Shown: piece by piece, positions 17,918-25,720 of the stretch
Layout: each line of letters starts with the position of its first letter
Numbering within the stretch: the first letter of the stretch is position 1
Source of the DNA: Gluconacetobacter asukensis
GTDB taxonomy: Bacteria > Pseudomonadota > Alphaproteobacteria > Acetobacterales > Acetobacteraceae
Assembly (NCBI RefSeq): GCF_014174375.1
Contig: NZ_JABEQE010000001.1
Location: 310,001-374,000, forward strand
DNA length: 64,000 bases
Reading direction: 5' to 3'
Made by a program: the position numbers and the translations under genes
Notes under the pieces: generated by a model
Seen by the model: the letters and a program-made list of their open reading frames with translations, nothing else
Databases searched by the model: none
What the model was told of the DNA's origin: nothing

Positions 17918-18496
17918 TCAGCCCGCCCGGCCGTCCGCCCGCAGCAGGGCCTCCGCCAGCCATGGCCCCGCCTCTGTTGTGCTGCCCGGGCAGGCCATCT
18001 CCAGCAGGGTCACCCCTTCAACGATCGACAGCAGGGCGGCGGGCGGACAGGGGCGATCCGGGTCGGGGATCAGCCTGGTGCCGATCCAGGCCGTCCAGTC
18101 GGCGACCACTTTCTTCGCAACCATGTCGTACGGCGCCTCACCAGCGGCGGCGCGCGCGATCACGTCGGTCCACACCCGCATGAACGGCATCACCACCGGG
18201 TCCCGCCCCAGCATCAGGACCTGGCCCAGGAATGCACCCGGCGAAACCGGCGGCCCCGCGCTGTAGGCTTGGAGCAGCACGGACAGTTTCTCGCCGATGC
18301 GCGCCAGCACGCCAGTCACCAGCGCATCCTTGCTGCCGAAATAATAGATCAGCATCCGGTCGCTGGTGCCCACCCGCCGCGCCAGGCCGCGCAGCCCCAT
18401 CGTGCCCAGCCCCTCGCGCAGCACCAGTTCGGCCGCCGCCTCCGCCAGGGCGTCGCGCCGCCCGGCCCGGTCGGGGGTCGCGGAATCATCACTCAT
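17918..18496 (-). CDS. TetR-family transcriptional regulator
   Basis: 192-residue repressor-type protein: an N-terminal helix-turn-helix (LAEAAAELVLREGLGTMGLRGLARRVGTSDRMLIYYFGSKDALV region, with the family YYFGSKDAL signature) and a helical ligand domain. It is divergent from the membrane protein at 18587, 90 bp apart, with a 6-9-6 inverted repeat in between, so it very probably controls that gene and itself. Ligand unknown. Confidence 0.9.
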   Translation of the reverse strand: MSDDSATPDRAGRRDALAEAAAELVLREGLGTMGLRGLARRVGTSDRMLIYYFGSKDALVTGVLARIGEKLSVLLQAYSAGPPVSPGAFLGQVLMLGRDPVVMPFMRVWTDVIARAAAGEAPYDMVAKKVVADWTAWIGTRLIPDPDRPCPPAALLSIVEGVTLLEMACPGSTTEAGPWLAEALLRADGRAG

Positions 18497-18538
18497 GAAA
18501 TTCTCTCGGAAAGAATACGATTTCGCATTGAAGCGGCC

Positions 18539-18559
18539 GCTACACAGCGATAATGTAGC
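18539..18559. promoter_or_regulatory. candidate TetR operator
   Basis: Inverted repeat GCTACA-N9-TGTAGC in the 90-bp gap between the divergent TetR gene and the membrane-protein gene. Position and symmetry fit a TetR-family operator; binding is inferred. Confidence 0.5.
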
Positions 18560-18586
18560 ACTCGCTTCATGGAAGGTGAGACAGCA

Positions 18587-18982
18587 ATGCTCCGCTTGAA
18601 TCAGATCATCATCTGCTCCGTCGTGGCGTTCCTCTTCTGGGCTCTGGCCACCCTGTTCGTCCATACCCTGCCCGGCAGCCTGTATGGCATGCGCGGCAAT
18701 ATCGGCTTCGTGACCAGCATCCCGGTCGCGCTGCTCAGCGTCTGGCTTGTTTGCCGCCTGGCACGGCTGGAAGGCAACCAGATCCTCTCCGGCTGCCTGT
18801 TCATCATGGCCGACGCCATGCTCTACGATGCCATCGCCCTGCGCTGGTTCCCCACGCTCTACGCGGCCGACGACCAGACCTGCCGCCTGGCCTCGGCGTG
18901 GCTGCTCTGGGGCTACGGCATCAGCGCCTGGGGCGCCCTGCTGCTGGGCCTGTGGCGCGAACGGGCGGCTGCGCGGGCGTAA
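18587..18982 (+). CDS. four-helix membrane protein (DUF5367-like)
   Basis: 131-residue integral membrane protein with about four hydrophobic segments and a distinctive middle part, MADAMLYDAIALRWFPTLYA, followed by SAWLLWGYGISAWGALLLG. This layout resembles DUF5367 proteins, which are uncharacterised and often TetR-controlled. Start chosen at 18587 because GGAAGGTGAG precedes it at 7 bases; an in-frame ATG six codons upstream lies before that site. Confidence 0.75.
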   Translation: MLRLNQIIICSVVAFLFWALATLFVHTLPGSLYGMRGNIGFVTSIPVALLSVWLVCRLARLEGNQILSGCLFIMADAMLYDAIALRWFPTLYAADDQTCRLASAWLLWGYGISAWGALLLGLWRERAAARA

Positions 18983-19118
18983 GGTCGGGCTCCCCCTCCC
19001 TTGGCTTTCCATCGCCCGTCCCGGCCGATGGAACCCTTGCGAACTCCGCCGGAACGCAATGATGGGACAGTAGTCGGGCGCGAGGCGAGCGCATCAGCCA
19101 AATGCGCCACCGCCGAAT

Positions 19119-19298
19119 TTGGCGATCCGCAATCAGTTATTCGAAGACGGGAGCCAGGCGTTGCACGGCGCGTTCATATCGGAGATGCGGGAGCACCATC
19201 TCGGCATACCGAATCCCAATGAAGGTCCCCTGCTGTCGGACCGTCTGCAAGCCGCCTATGACGCCGTTATCGCCGAGGCCGCAGCACCATCCCCCTGA
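19119..19298 (+). pseudogene. remnant of a coding region upstream of the YCII gene
   Basis: An open frame of about 59 codons with protein-like composition (NQLFEDGSQALHGAFISEMR, then PNPNEGPLLSDRLQAAYDAV) ends 13 bp before the YCII gene start. There is no ATG, no ribosome site and an in-frame stop only about 45 bp upstream of the first TTG. It therefore looks like the surviving 3' part of a gene that once preceded the YCII gene. Family not recognised. Confidence 0.4.
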
Positions 19299-19311
19299 GG
19301 GAGACGAGACC

Positions 19312-19644
19312 ATGCCCAGGTTCATCACGATCGGATATGGCGACCCGGCAGACTACCACCGCACGCCCCGCTCCGTCAGGGACGCCGCCCATATCGAGGA
19401 CGCGAAACTGAGGTCCGAAGGCGCGGTGATCGGGATCGCCGGCGCACCGGTGCAGGTCCGCAATCCAGAAGCCCGCGGCATGGAAACCCGCGATGGGCCA
19501 TTCATGTCGTCCGCCTTGCCGATCGCCGGATTCGCCCTAATAGAGGCCGCCGACCTGGCCGAAGCCATCGAAAAGGTTTCGCACGTACCCTGCGCGGTGG
19601 CACACGGCGTCGTTGAAGTCTGGCCATTGAAAGAGACATCCTGA
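19312..19644 (+). CDS. YCII/DGPF-domain protein
   Basis: 110-residue cytosolic protein of the YCII-related (DGPF) family, with RDGPF followed by ALPIAGFALIEAADLAEAIE, the usual hydrophobic strand-helix unit. These small alpha+beta-barrel proteins are often associated with sigma factors or act as small-molecule enzymes, but function is rarely known. GAGGGAGACGAG precedes the ATG. The N-terminal part lacks the usual 'MKYMLL' opening and reads MPRFITIGYGDP. Confidence 0.8.
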   Translation: MPRFITIGYGDPADYHRTPRSVRDAAHIEDAKLRSEGAVIGIAGAPVQVRNPEARGMETRDGPFMSSALPIAGFALIEAADLAEAIEKVSHVPCAVAHGVVEVWPLKETS

Positions 19645-19789
19645 TCTCAGCCGCGGCTTGTTCAGCAGGCCGCGTATCGGAGTCCTCCCGCGTCCCGAAC
19701 TCCGCTCACAGCAGAGCAGCGGGCGAGCGCCGTCTCTTGTGCAGGCTTTTTTACAGCCTGGGGACAACGCCCCGCGACAGACGCCCCAA

Positions 19790-20791
19790 TCAGTGTCCTT
19801 CCCCCACCAACGGATAATGACACGCCACCTCACGCCCGTCCGGCAGGGCGCGCAGCCCCGGCGGATCGACGCGGCAACGGTCGCGCGCCACCGGGCATCT
19901 CGTATGAAACCGGCAGCCGGGCGGCGGTGCAATCGGGCTGGGCACGTCGCCGCGCAACGGCGGCGGCAGCCCTTCGGTACGCACCACCGGCTCCGGCACG
20001 GCGGCGATCAGGGCGGCGGTGTAGGGGTGGGCCGGGCGATGCAGCACAGCGTCGGCCTCGCCCAGTTCGACGATCGCGCCCAGATACATCACCGCAACCC
20101 GGGTCGAAATCTGCCGCACCACCGCCAGATCATGCGCGACGAACACATAGGTCAGCCCCAGCCGGTCACGCAGATCCATGAACAGGTTCACGATCTGCGC
20201 CTGGATCGACACGTCCAGCGCCGCCACGGGCTCATCAGCCACCACCAGCCGGGGTGACAGCGCCAGCGCGCGGGCAATGTTGATGCGCTGCCGCTGGCCG
20301 CCGGAAAATTCGTGCGGATAGCGCGTCAGCGCCGCCTGCGGCAGGCCCACCAGATCCATCAGTTCCGCCAGCCGGGCCGCGATATCTGCCCGGCTGCGCC
20401 GCCCGCCGCCAGGGGCGGGATGCACGCGCAGCGGCTCGGCCACCAGGTCGCCGACCCGGCGGCGCGGGTTCAGCGCCGCGTAGGAATCCTGAAACACCAT
20501 CTGCATGTCCTGCCGCAGCGGGCGCAGGCGCCGTTCCGGCAGGGTGGTGATGTCGGTACCGTCGAAGACGACGCGCCCCGCACTCGGTTGCACCAGTCGC
20601 AGCAGGCAGCGGCCGAGCGTCGATTTGCCGCAGCCGGACTCGCCCACCAGCCCCAGCACCTCGCCGGGCCGCACCGAAAGCGACACGCCGTCCAGCGCGC
20701 GCAGCACCTGCCCGCGCCCGACCCGATAGGTCATACGTAAATCCTGCGCCGCAATCAGCGGAGAGGGAGAATCGACCGGCAGACGGGTCAT
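19790..20791 (-). CDS. peptide ABC transporter ATP-binding protein (DppF/OppF type)
   Basis: 333 residues. Walker A GESGCGKSTLGR, Q-loop MVFQDSYAALNPR, signature FSGGQRQRINIARAL and Walker B LVVADEPVAALDVS are intact, and the C-terminal GCRFHTRCP region is the oligopeptide-transporter (oligo_HPY) tail with its cysteines. It powers uptake with the partner ATPase encoded just upstream; the start overlaps the end of that gene by 4 bp. Last gene of the transport operon. Confidence 0.93.
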   Translation of the reverse strand: MTRLPVDSPSPLIAAQDLRMTYRVGRGQVLRALDGVSLSVRPGEVLGLVGESGCGKSTLGRCLLRLVQPSAGRVVFDGTDITTLPERRLRPLRQDMQMVFQDSYAALNPRRRVGDLVAEPLRVHPAPGGGRRSRADIAARLAELMDLVGLPQAALTRYPHEFSGGQRQRINIARALALSPRLVVADEPVAALDVSIQAQIVNLFMDLRDRLGLTYVFVAHDLAVVRQISTRVAVMYLGAIVELGEADAVLHRPAHPYTAALIAAVPEPVVRTEGLPPPLRGDVPSPIAPPPGCRFHTRCPVARDRCRVDPPGLRALPDGREVACHYPLVGEGH

Positions 20792-21798
20792 GCGCTCATC
20801 TCCGCAACGAAACGCGGCGGCAGCGGGCGCCCCTCCGCCGGCAGCACACAGGCAACATCCTGCACCCCACTGGCGACCAACGCCGGCCGCACGGCGCAGG
20901 CCTCATGGGCATAGGCACAGCGCGGCGCGAAGGGGCAGCCGGCCGGGCGCTCGGCGGGGGCCGGCGGGCTGCCGGGAATGGACGGCAGACGCGCCGGGCG
21001 CGGCCCATGCAGCGGCGGAATCGAATCCAGCAGCGCCGCCGTGTAAGGGTGTCCCGGCTGCGCGAACAGCGCCCCGGTCGGCCCGCGCTCGGCAACCAGC
21101 CCGCTATACAGCACCAGCGTCCGGTCACAGGTTTCGGCCACCACGCCCATATCGTGGGTAATCAGCAGCACCGAGGACCCGTATTCCCGACGCAACCCGC
21201 GCAACAGATCCAGGATCTGGGCCTGCACCGTCACATCCAGCGCGGTCGTCGGCTCGTCGGCAATCAGCAGGGCCGGATTGCAGGACAGCGCCATCGCGAT
21301 CATCGCCCGCTGACGCAGGCCGCCGGAAAGTTGGTGCGGATAGCGCCCCGCCACCCGTTCCGGGTCCGGCACGCCCATGTCACCCAGCAGGCGCACGGTG
21401 CGCGACCGGGCATCGGCTCGCGAGATCTTCTGATGCACGCGGATCTGCTCGTCGATCTGCCGCCCGACCGTATAGACCGGGGTAAAGGCGGTCATTGGGT
21501 CCTGAAAGATCATCGCGATCTCACGCCCGCGCAGCGCGCGATAGGCCCGTGGCGCCAGCCCCACCAGTTCGCGCCCGCGAAAACGCACCGACCCGCTGAC
21601 GCGCGCCCCCGGCACGTCGATCAGCCCCATGATCGCCAGCGAGGTCACGCTCTTGCCCGACCCGGACTCGCCTACAATGCCCAGGATTTCCCGCGCACCC
21701 AGCGTAAAGGATACGGATTCGACGATCGGCACCAGCCGCCCGCCGATCGGCAGCGCCACCGTCAGGTCGCGCACCACCAGCAGCATGTCAGCGTCCAT
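20788..21798 (-). CDS. peptide ABC transporter ATP-binding protein (DppD/OppD type)
   Basis: 336 residues. Walker [30 protein letters not shown]-loop, signature [15 protein letters not shown] and Walker [15 protein letters not shown], then the oligo_HPY tail [15 protein letters not shown]. Start taken at 21798 (MDADMLLVV), overlapping the end of the permease gene by 11 bp; the long open extension upstream belongs to another frame of that gene. Confidence 0.93.
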   Translation of the reverse strand: MDADMLLVVRDLTVALPIGGRLVPIVESVSFTLGAREILGIVGESGSGKSVTSLAIMGLIDVPGARVSGSVRFRGRELVGLAPRAYRALRGREIAMIFQDPMTAFTPVYTVGRQIDEQIRVHQKISRADARSRTVRLLGDMGVPDPERVAGRYPHQLSGGLRQRAMIAMALSCNPALLIADEPTTALDVTVQAQILDLLRGLRREYGSSVLLITHDMGVVAETCDRTLVLYSGLVAERGPTGALFAQPGHPYTAALLDSIPPLHGPRPARLPSIPGSPPAPAERPAGCPFAPRCAYAHEACAVRPALVASGVQDVACVLPAEGRPLPPRFVAEMSA

Positions 21799-22762
21799 CA
21801 CGCACTCTCGGATCCAGCAGAAGATACAGCATGTCCACGACGGCATTGGCGATCACGACGAACACCGCCGAATACATCACCGTGGCCATGATCAGCGGCA
21901 GGTCCAGGTTCGACAGCGCCTGATAGGTCAACCGCCCCACCCCCTGCAGGCCGAACACAACCTCGGTCAGCAGCGCACCGCCGCCGACCAGTTGCGCGAA
22001 ATCCAGCCCGAACAATGAGACAAAGGTGATCATCGACGTGCGCAGCCCATGCACCAGCAGCACCCGCGCCGGCGACAGGCCCTTGGCACGCGCGGTGCGC
22101 ATGAAATCCTCGCTCTGCACCGCCACAAGATCGGCGCGTAATACGCGGCTGTAGATGCCCACGAACAGCACCGCCAGCGTCAGCCACGGCAGCGCGAGCG
22201 CGCGGAACCAGCCCAGCGGGTCCTCGGTCAGCGGCACGTAGCCCAGCCCCGGCACCCAGGAAAACAGCCAGCTCTCGTGATAGCGGCTCTGCGTCACCAG
22301 ATTCACCACCTGCCCCAGCCAGAAGACCGGGATCGAAATCCCCACCAGCCCCAGCATCATCAGGCCGCGATCCACCCAACTGCCGCGCAGCGCCGCCGCA
22401 ATCACGCCCATGACCACCGACAGCACAACCCAGATCACGGCAGCGCCCGAGACCAGCGACACCGTGACCGGCGCAGCTTCCAGGATCTCCGGTACCACTT
22501 TCTGCCCGCGATTGACGTAGGATGTCAGATCCCGCGTGACGAACAGCTTTTCCATCATCCGCGCATATTGCACCGGCAAGGGCCGGTCGAACCCGTATTC
22601 CACACGCACCCGCGCCATCGTCTCGGGCGAGGCATTGCGCCCGGCAATGCGCGCCGTCGGGTCTGCGCCCGGCGTGGCGAAGAAGACCAGGAACACCAGG
22701 ACCGAAATCCCGACCAGCACGAACAGCGTCTGGCCCAGACGCCGCAGAACCGCCATCACCAT
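21788..22762 (-). CDS. peptide ABC transporter permease (DppB type)
   Basis: 324-residue inner-membrane permease beginning VLRRLGQTLFVLVGISVLVFLVFF, followed by a long periplasmic loop (residues about 30-100) and the permease EAA-like loop LRADLVAVQSEDFMRTARAKGLS. The binding-protein-dependent transport motif is normal. Start ATG shares one base with the stop of the dppC-like gene (TGATG). Confidence 0.92.
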   Translation of the reverse strand: MVMAVLRRLGQTLFVLVGISVLVFLVFFATPGADPTARIAGRNASPETMARVRVEYGFDRPLPVQYARMMEKLFVTRDLTSYVNRGQKVVPEILEAAPVTVSLVSGAAVIWVVLSVVMGVIAAALRGSWVDRGLMMLGLVGISIPVFWLGQVVNLVTQSRYHESWLFSWVPGLGYVPLTEDPLGWFRALALPWLTLAVLFVGIYSRVLRADLVAVQSEDFMRTARAKGLSPARVLLVHGLRTSMITFVSLFGLDFAQLVGGGALLTEVVFGLQGVGRLTYQALSNLDLPLIMATVMYSAVFVVIANAVVDMLYLLLDPRVRDGR

Positions 22763-23787
22763 CACGCGCGCTCCCGTCCGCTGTCGCGCACATCCAGCGC
22801 GTCGCGCATGCCGTCCCCCAGCACATTCAGCGCCAGCACCACGATGACGATCGCAAGCCCGGGCGCGATGGCCACCATCGGGCGCGTATAGATCAGCCCC
22901 TCGCCATCCTCGATGATCGTGCCCCACGACGCCCCCGGCGCCTGCACGCCGATCGAGAGGAACGACAGGGCGGATTCCGCCATCATCGCCAGCGCCATCA
23001 TCAGCGGCGCCAGCACCACCAGCGTCCCGGTGACATTGGGCAGAATGTCGCGCAGCACGATGCGATAGCCCGGCACCCCCAGCGCCCGCGCGGCGGTGAC
23101 AAATTCCGCCCGCCGCAGCGACATCACCCGCCCGCGCACCGGCCGCGCCGCATAGGGCACATAGACCAGCGCGATGATGCAGATCGGGATCAGCAGATTA
23201 TCGCTGGCGATGGCAACCGGCCCCAGCTTCAATCCCTGGCTGACGGTGACGATGGAAAGCGAGATCGCGAACAGATAGACCGGCACCGCCCACATGATGT
23301 CCATGATGCGCGACAGCACCGCATCGACGATCCCCCCGGCATAACCCGCGACGATGCCCACGATACCCGCCAGCACGATGCACAGCGCGGCGGCACAGAA
23401 GGAAATCAGCAGCGACGTCCGCCCGCCATACAGCAGCCGCGCCGCCAGATCGCGCCCCTGGCTGTCCGCCCCCAGCAGGTCGGCCGAGGCATGCCAGGTC
23501 GGGCCGATGGGCGACAGGCCCAGATGCAGCGGATTGTCGTTGGGCTGCATGATGTCGACACTGCGCCCGTCGATCGTCACCGATCCCGCGACGTTGGAAG
23601 TGAACGGATCGGTATGCGCCACATCGCGCGCATAGACCGGCGCCAGCAGACATGCCGCCGTCACCGCCAGCAGCACCGCCAGCGCCACCATCGCCGCACG
23701 GTCGCGCGCCAGCCGCCGCCCGGCGCGGCGCCACGGCCCGGCAGGCCGAGGCGCGGAATGGGACGAAGATGCGGTCGGCGCTGTCAT
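22762..23787 (-). CDS. peptide ABC transporter permease (DppC type)
   Basis: 341-residue inner-membrane permease with the DppC/OppC N-terminal domain: a first helix at about 33-53, then HPLGADSQGRDL-type sequence (here LLGADSQGRDLAARLLYGGRTSL), and the EAA loop FVTAARALGVPGYRIVLRDILPN. A longer-than-usual periplasmic segment (residues about 54-100) separates helix 1 from the SQGRD motif. It is the first permease after the structured repeat, which separates it from the two binding-protein genes. Confidence 0.92.
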   Translation of the reverse strand: MTAPTASSSHSAPRPAGPWRRAGRRLARDRAAMVALAVLLAVTAACLLAPVYARDVAHTDPFTSNVAGSVTIDGRSVDIMQPNDNPLHLGLSPIGPTWHASADLLGADSQGRDLAARLLYGGRTSLLISFCAAALCIVLAGIVGIVAGYAGGIVDAVLSRIMDIMWAVPVYLFAISLSIVTVSQGLKLGPVAIASDNLLIPICIIALVYVPYAARPVRGRVMSLRRAEFVTAARALGVPGYRIVLRDILPNVTGTLVVLAPLMMALAMMAESALSFLSIGVQAPGASWGTIIEDGEGLIYTRPMVAIAPGLAIVIVVLALNVLGDGMRDALDVRDSGRERA

Positions 23788-23813
23788 GGGGAAAACCTTC
23801 TCACAGCCTGTTT

Positions 23814-23850
23814 GGAAACGCGCGTCGGACCGCCACCAGCGCGCATTCCC
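23814..23850. repeat. fragment of the structured repeat (right half)
   Basis: GGAAACGCGCGTCGGACCGC and CACCAGCGCGCATTCCC repeat exactly the right end of the complete copy that begins at 23865. Together the two make a tandem of one half and one full unit. Confidence 0.8.
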
Positions 23851-23864
23851 GAAAAACTCTGAAA

Positions 23865-24023
23865 GCCTGTCCGGGAATGGGGGCTGGTGAGCGGGAGTAG
23901 CCCGACAGGGCTACGCCCGGCGTGTGTTTTCGAGCACCGGCGCGGAGCGGCCTTGATGGCCGTGAGCACCGGAGCGCAGGAAACGCGCGTCGGACCGCCA
24001 CCAGCGCGCATTCCCGGACAGGC
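23865..24023. repeat. structured intergenic repeat, copy C (complete)
   Basis: 159-bp unit closed by a perfect 15-bp inverted repeat (GCCTGTCCGGGAATG with its complement). First arm GTAGCCC-GACA-GGGCTAC (23897-23914); inner arm CGGCC-TTGAT-GGCCG (23948-23962); right end identical in plan to copy B. Compared with copy B the arms have different bases but remain paired. It lies between a binding-protein gene and the first permease gene of one operon. Confidence 0.88.
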
Positions 24024-24025
24024 GC

Positions 24026-25720
24026 TCAATGGACCCAGAGCTGCGCGAGCAACACCATGTAATAGGCGCTGGACAGCACATGCCCCACCCGCGCCGAGAC
24101 CAGGTCCAGCCGGCGCGTCTGCACCAGCGGCACCACCGGCGCCTGCGCCATGATGGCGGCATCCGCCTGCTGCCACATGGCGTCGGCCCGCGCCGGGTCG
24201 CCCTGCTGCGCCGCCGCGGCATCGTCCATCAGCCGGTCGATCGCCGGATCGCAGAAGCCCGACATGTTCAGCGAATTATCGGACGAAGGATGAAAACTGT
24301 CGCAGGCGAACAGCGTGTGCAGAAACGCCCCCGGGGCCGGGTAATCGGCCTGCCACCCGGTAAAGCCGATCTGCACCGCGTTCGACGTATTCTGCAAATA
24401 GGAAAACTCGACCACCGGCGTGATCGGCCGCACGATGGCGTGGTAGCCCAGTTCCGCCAGCGTCTCGCGCACCGCCTGGCCCAGTACCCGCCCCATGGAC
24501 GTGTTCATGGTCACGACCGTCACATCCTGCCCCGCCGTCCCGCTGGCGGCTACCAGCGCGCGGGCCCGCGCCATGTCCACCCCCTGCCAGGACGGCGCCG
24601 GATGCGCCACCGACGCCCCACGCCCGTAGGCACATTCCGGATCATGGCTCGGGATACCGCGCGGAATCATGTCGCACGCCGGATAGGCCAGCGCCGGGCC
24701 GCCTTCATGCAGGACCATGGCATGCCGATCCACCGCATCATTCAGCGCCCGCCGCACCTCGGGCATACTGAACGGCGCCAGGCGCACATTCATTTCCATG
24801 TACCAGACCACGAGCATGTCCGACAGATGGACGCGCGGCACATACCGGTCGCCCAACTCGCCCAGCCGGTCGCGCGGCGGCATGTCGAGCATCCAGTCAT
24901 ACTGGCCGTTTTCCACCGCCGTCACTTCGGCTTCCTCGTCCAGGCCGAAACTGTAGACGATCCGGTCGGGGAAGCCATCGGGCTGCGCCAGCCCATCCCA
25001 CACCCGGAAATACGGATTACGTTCCAGCCGCATCATCCGGTCCGGATCGTAGAAGGTGATGCGATAGGGGCCGGTCCCCGGCGGGGCGACATTGCCCGTA
25101 TCATGGTCGGGCGTCCCCGCCGGCACGATCGCGGCCTGCGGAAAGGCGAGCTTGTACAGGAAATCCGTATCCGGCCGCGCCAGGTGAAAGGTCACCGTCC
25201 CCGCCGCCGCATCGGTCACCACGCCGTTCGACAGGTCGCACCACCCCTGCCCGGCAAGACACGGAGCCGCCCCGAGCAGATTGCTGAAATACGGCCCCGC
25301 CGCAGGGCTGTTGACGCGAAAGATCCGGCGCATGGTCGCCGCGACATCCTCGACGCCCAGCACGTGCCCGTCGGAAAAGCGGATGCCCTGCCGCAGGCGA
25401 AAGACATAGGTACGGCCGCCATCGCGGATCTCGGGCATGCCGTCGGCCAGGTCCGGCACCGGCCGCACCGCATCGCCGCGCCCGCTCTTGGGAAACGCCA
25501 TCAGCCCGTCATAGACCGGGGCCTCGATCTGCAGATTCTGCTGCTCGTACGCAATCTGCGGATCGACCGACCCGCCGGAGGACGCCGCCGTCAGCCGCAG
25601 CGTGCCACCGCGATGCGCCGCCATCAGCGCTCCGTCATCCATGCCATGCGCCGCGCCGCCGGCCAGGCCCAGCAAGAGAACAGGCAGAACACCCAGCAGG
25701 CGCGCCGCACCTCCCCTCAC
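24026..25720 (-). CDS. periplasmic peptide-binding protein (SBP family 5), second of two
   Basis: 564-residue extracytoplasmic solute-binding protein of the peptide/nickel (DppA/OppA) family. It opens with a signal peptide (LLGVLPVLLLGLAGGAAHG) and then RGGTLRLTAASSGGSVDPQ, the usual first strand, with YVFRLRQGIRFSDG and ENGQYDWMLD further on. It has no lipobox, so it is likely soluble in the periplasm. The GTG start overlaps the stop of the preceding binding-protein gene by 4 bp. The two proteins are clearly paralogous along their length, pointing to a tandem duplication. The stop is 3 bp from the structured repeat. Confidence 0.9.
   Translation of the reverse strand: MRGGAARLLGVLPVLLLGLAGGAAHGMDDGALMAAHRGGTLRLTAASSGGSVDPQIAYEQQNLQIEAPVYDGLMAFPKSGRGDAVRPVPDLADGMPEIRDGGRTYVFRLRQGIRFSDGHVLGVEDVAATMRRIFRVNSPAAGPYFSNLLGAAPCLAGQGWCDLSNGVVTDAAAGTVTFHLARPDTDFLYKLAFPQAAIVPAGTPDHDTGNVAPPGTGPYRITFYDPDRMMRLERNPYFRVWDGLAQPDGFPDRIVYSFGLDEEAEVTAVENGQYDWMLDMPPRDRLGELGDRYVPRVHLSDMLVVWYMEMNVRLAPFSMPEVRRALNDAVDRHAMVLHEGGPALAYPACDMIPRGIPSHDPECAYGRGASVAHPAPSWQGVDMARARALVAASGTAGQDVTVVTMNTSMGRVLGQAVRETLAELGYHAIVRPITPVVEFSYLQNTSNAVQIGFTGWQADYPAPGAFLHTLFACDSFHPSSDNSLNMSGFCDPAIDRLMDDAAAAQQGDPARADAMWQQADAAIMAQAPVVPLVQTRRLDLVSARVGHVLSSAYYMVLLAQLWVH

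Noticed and set aside
19736-19760. Terminator around CAGGCTTTTTTACAGCCTG
   Set aside because: The T run lies in the loop, not after the stem, so it does not fit an intrinsic terminator on either strand.
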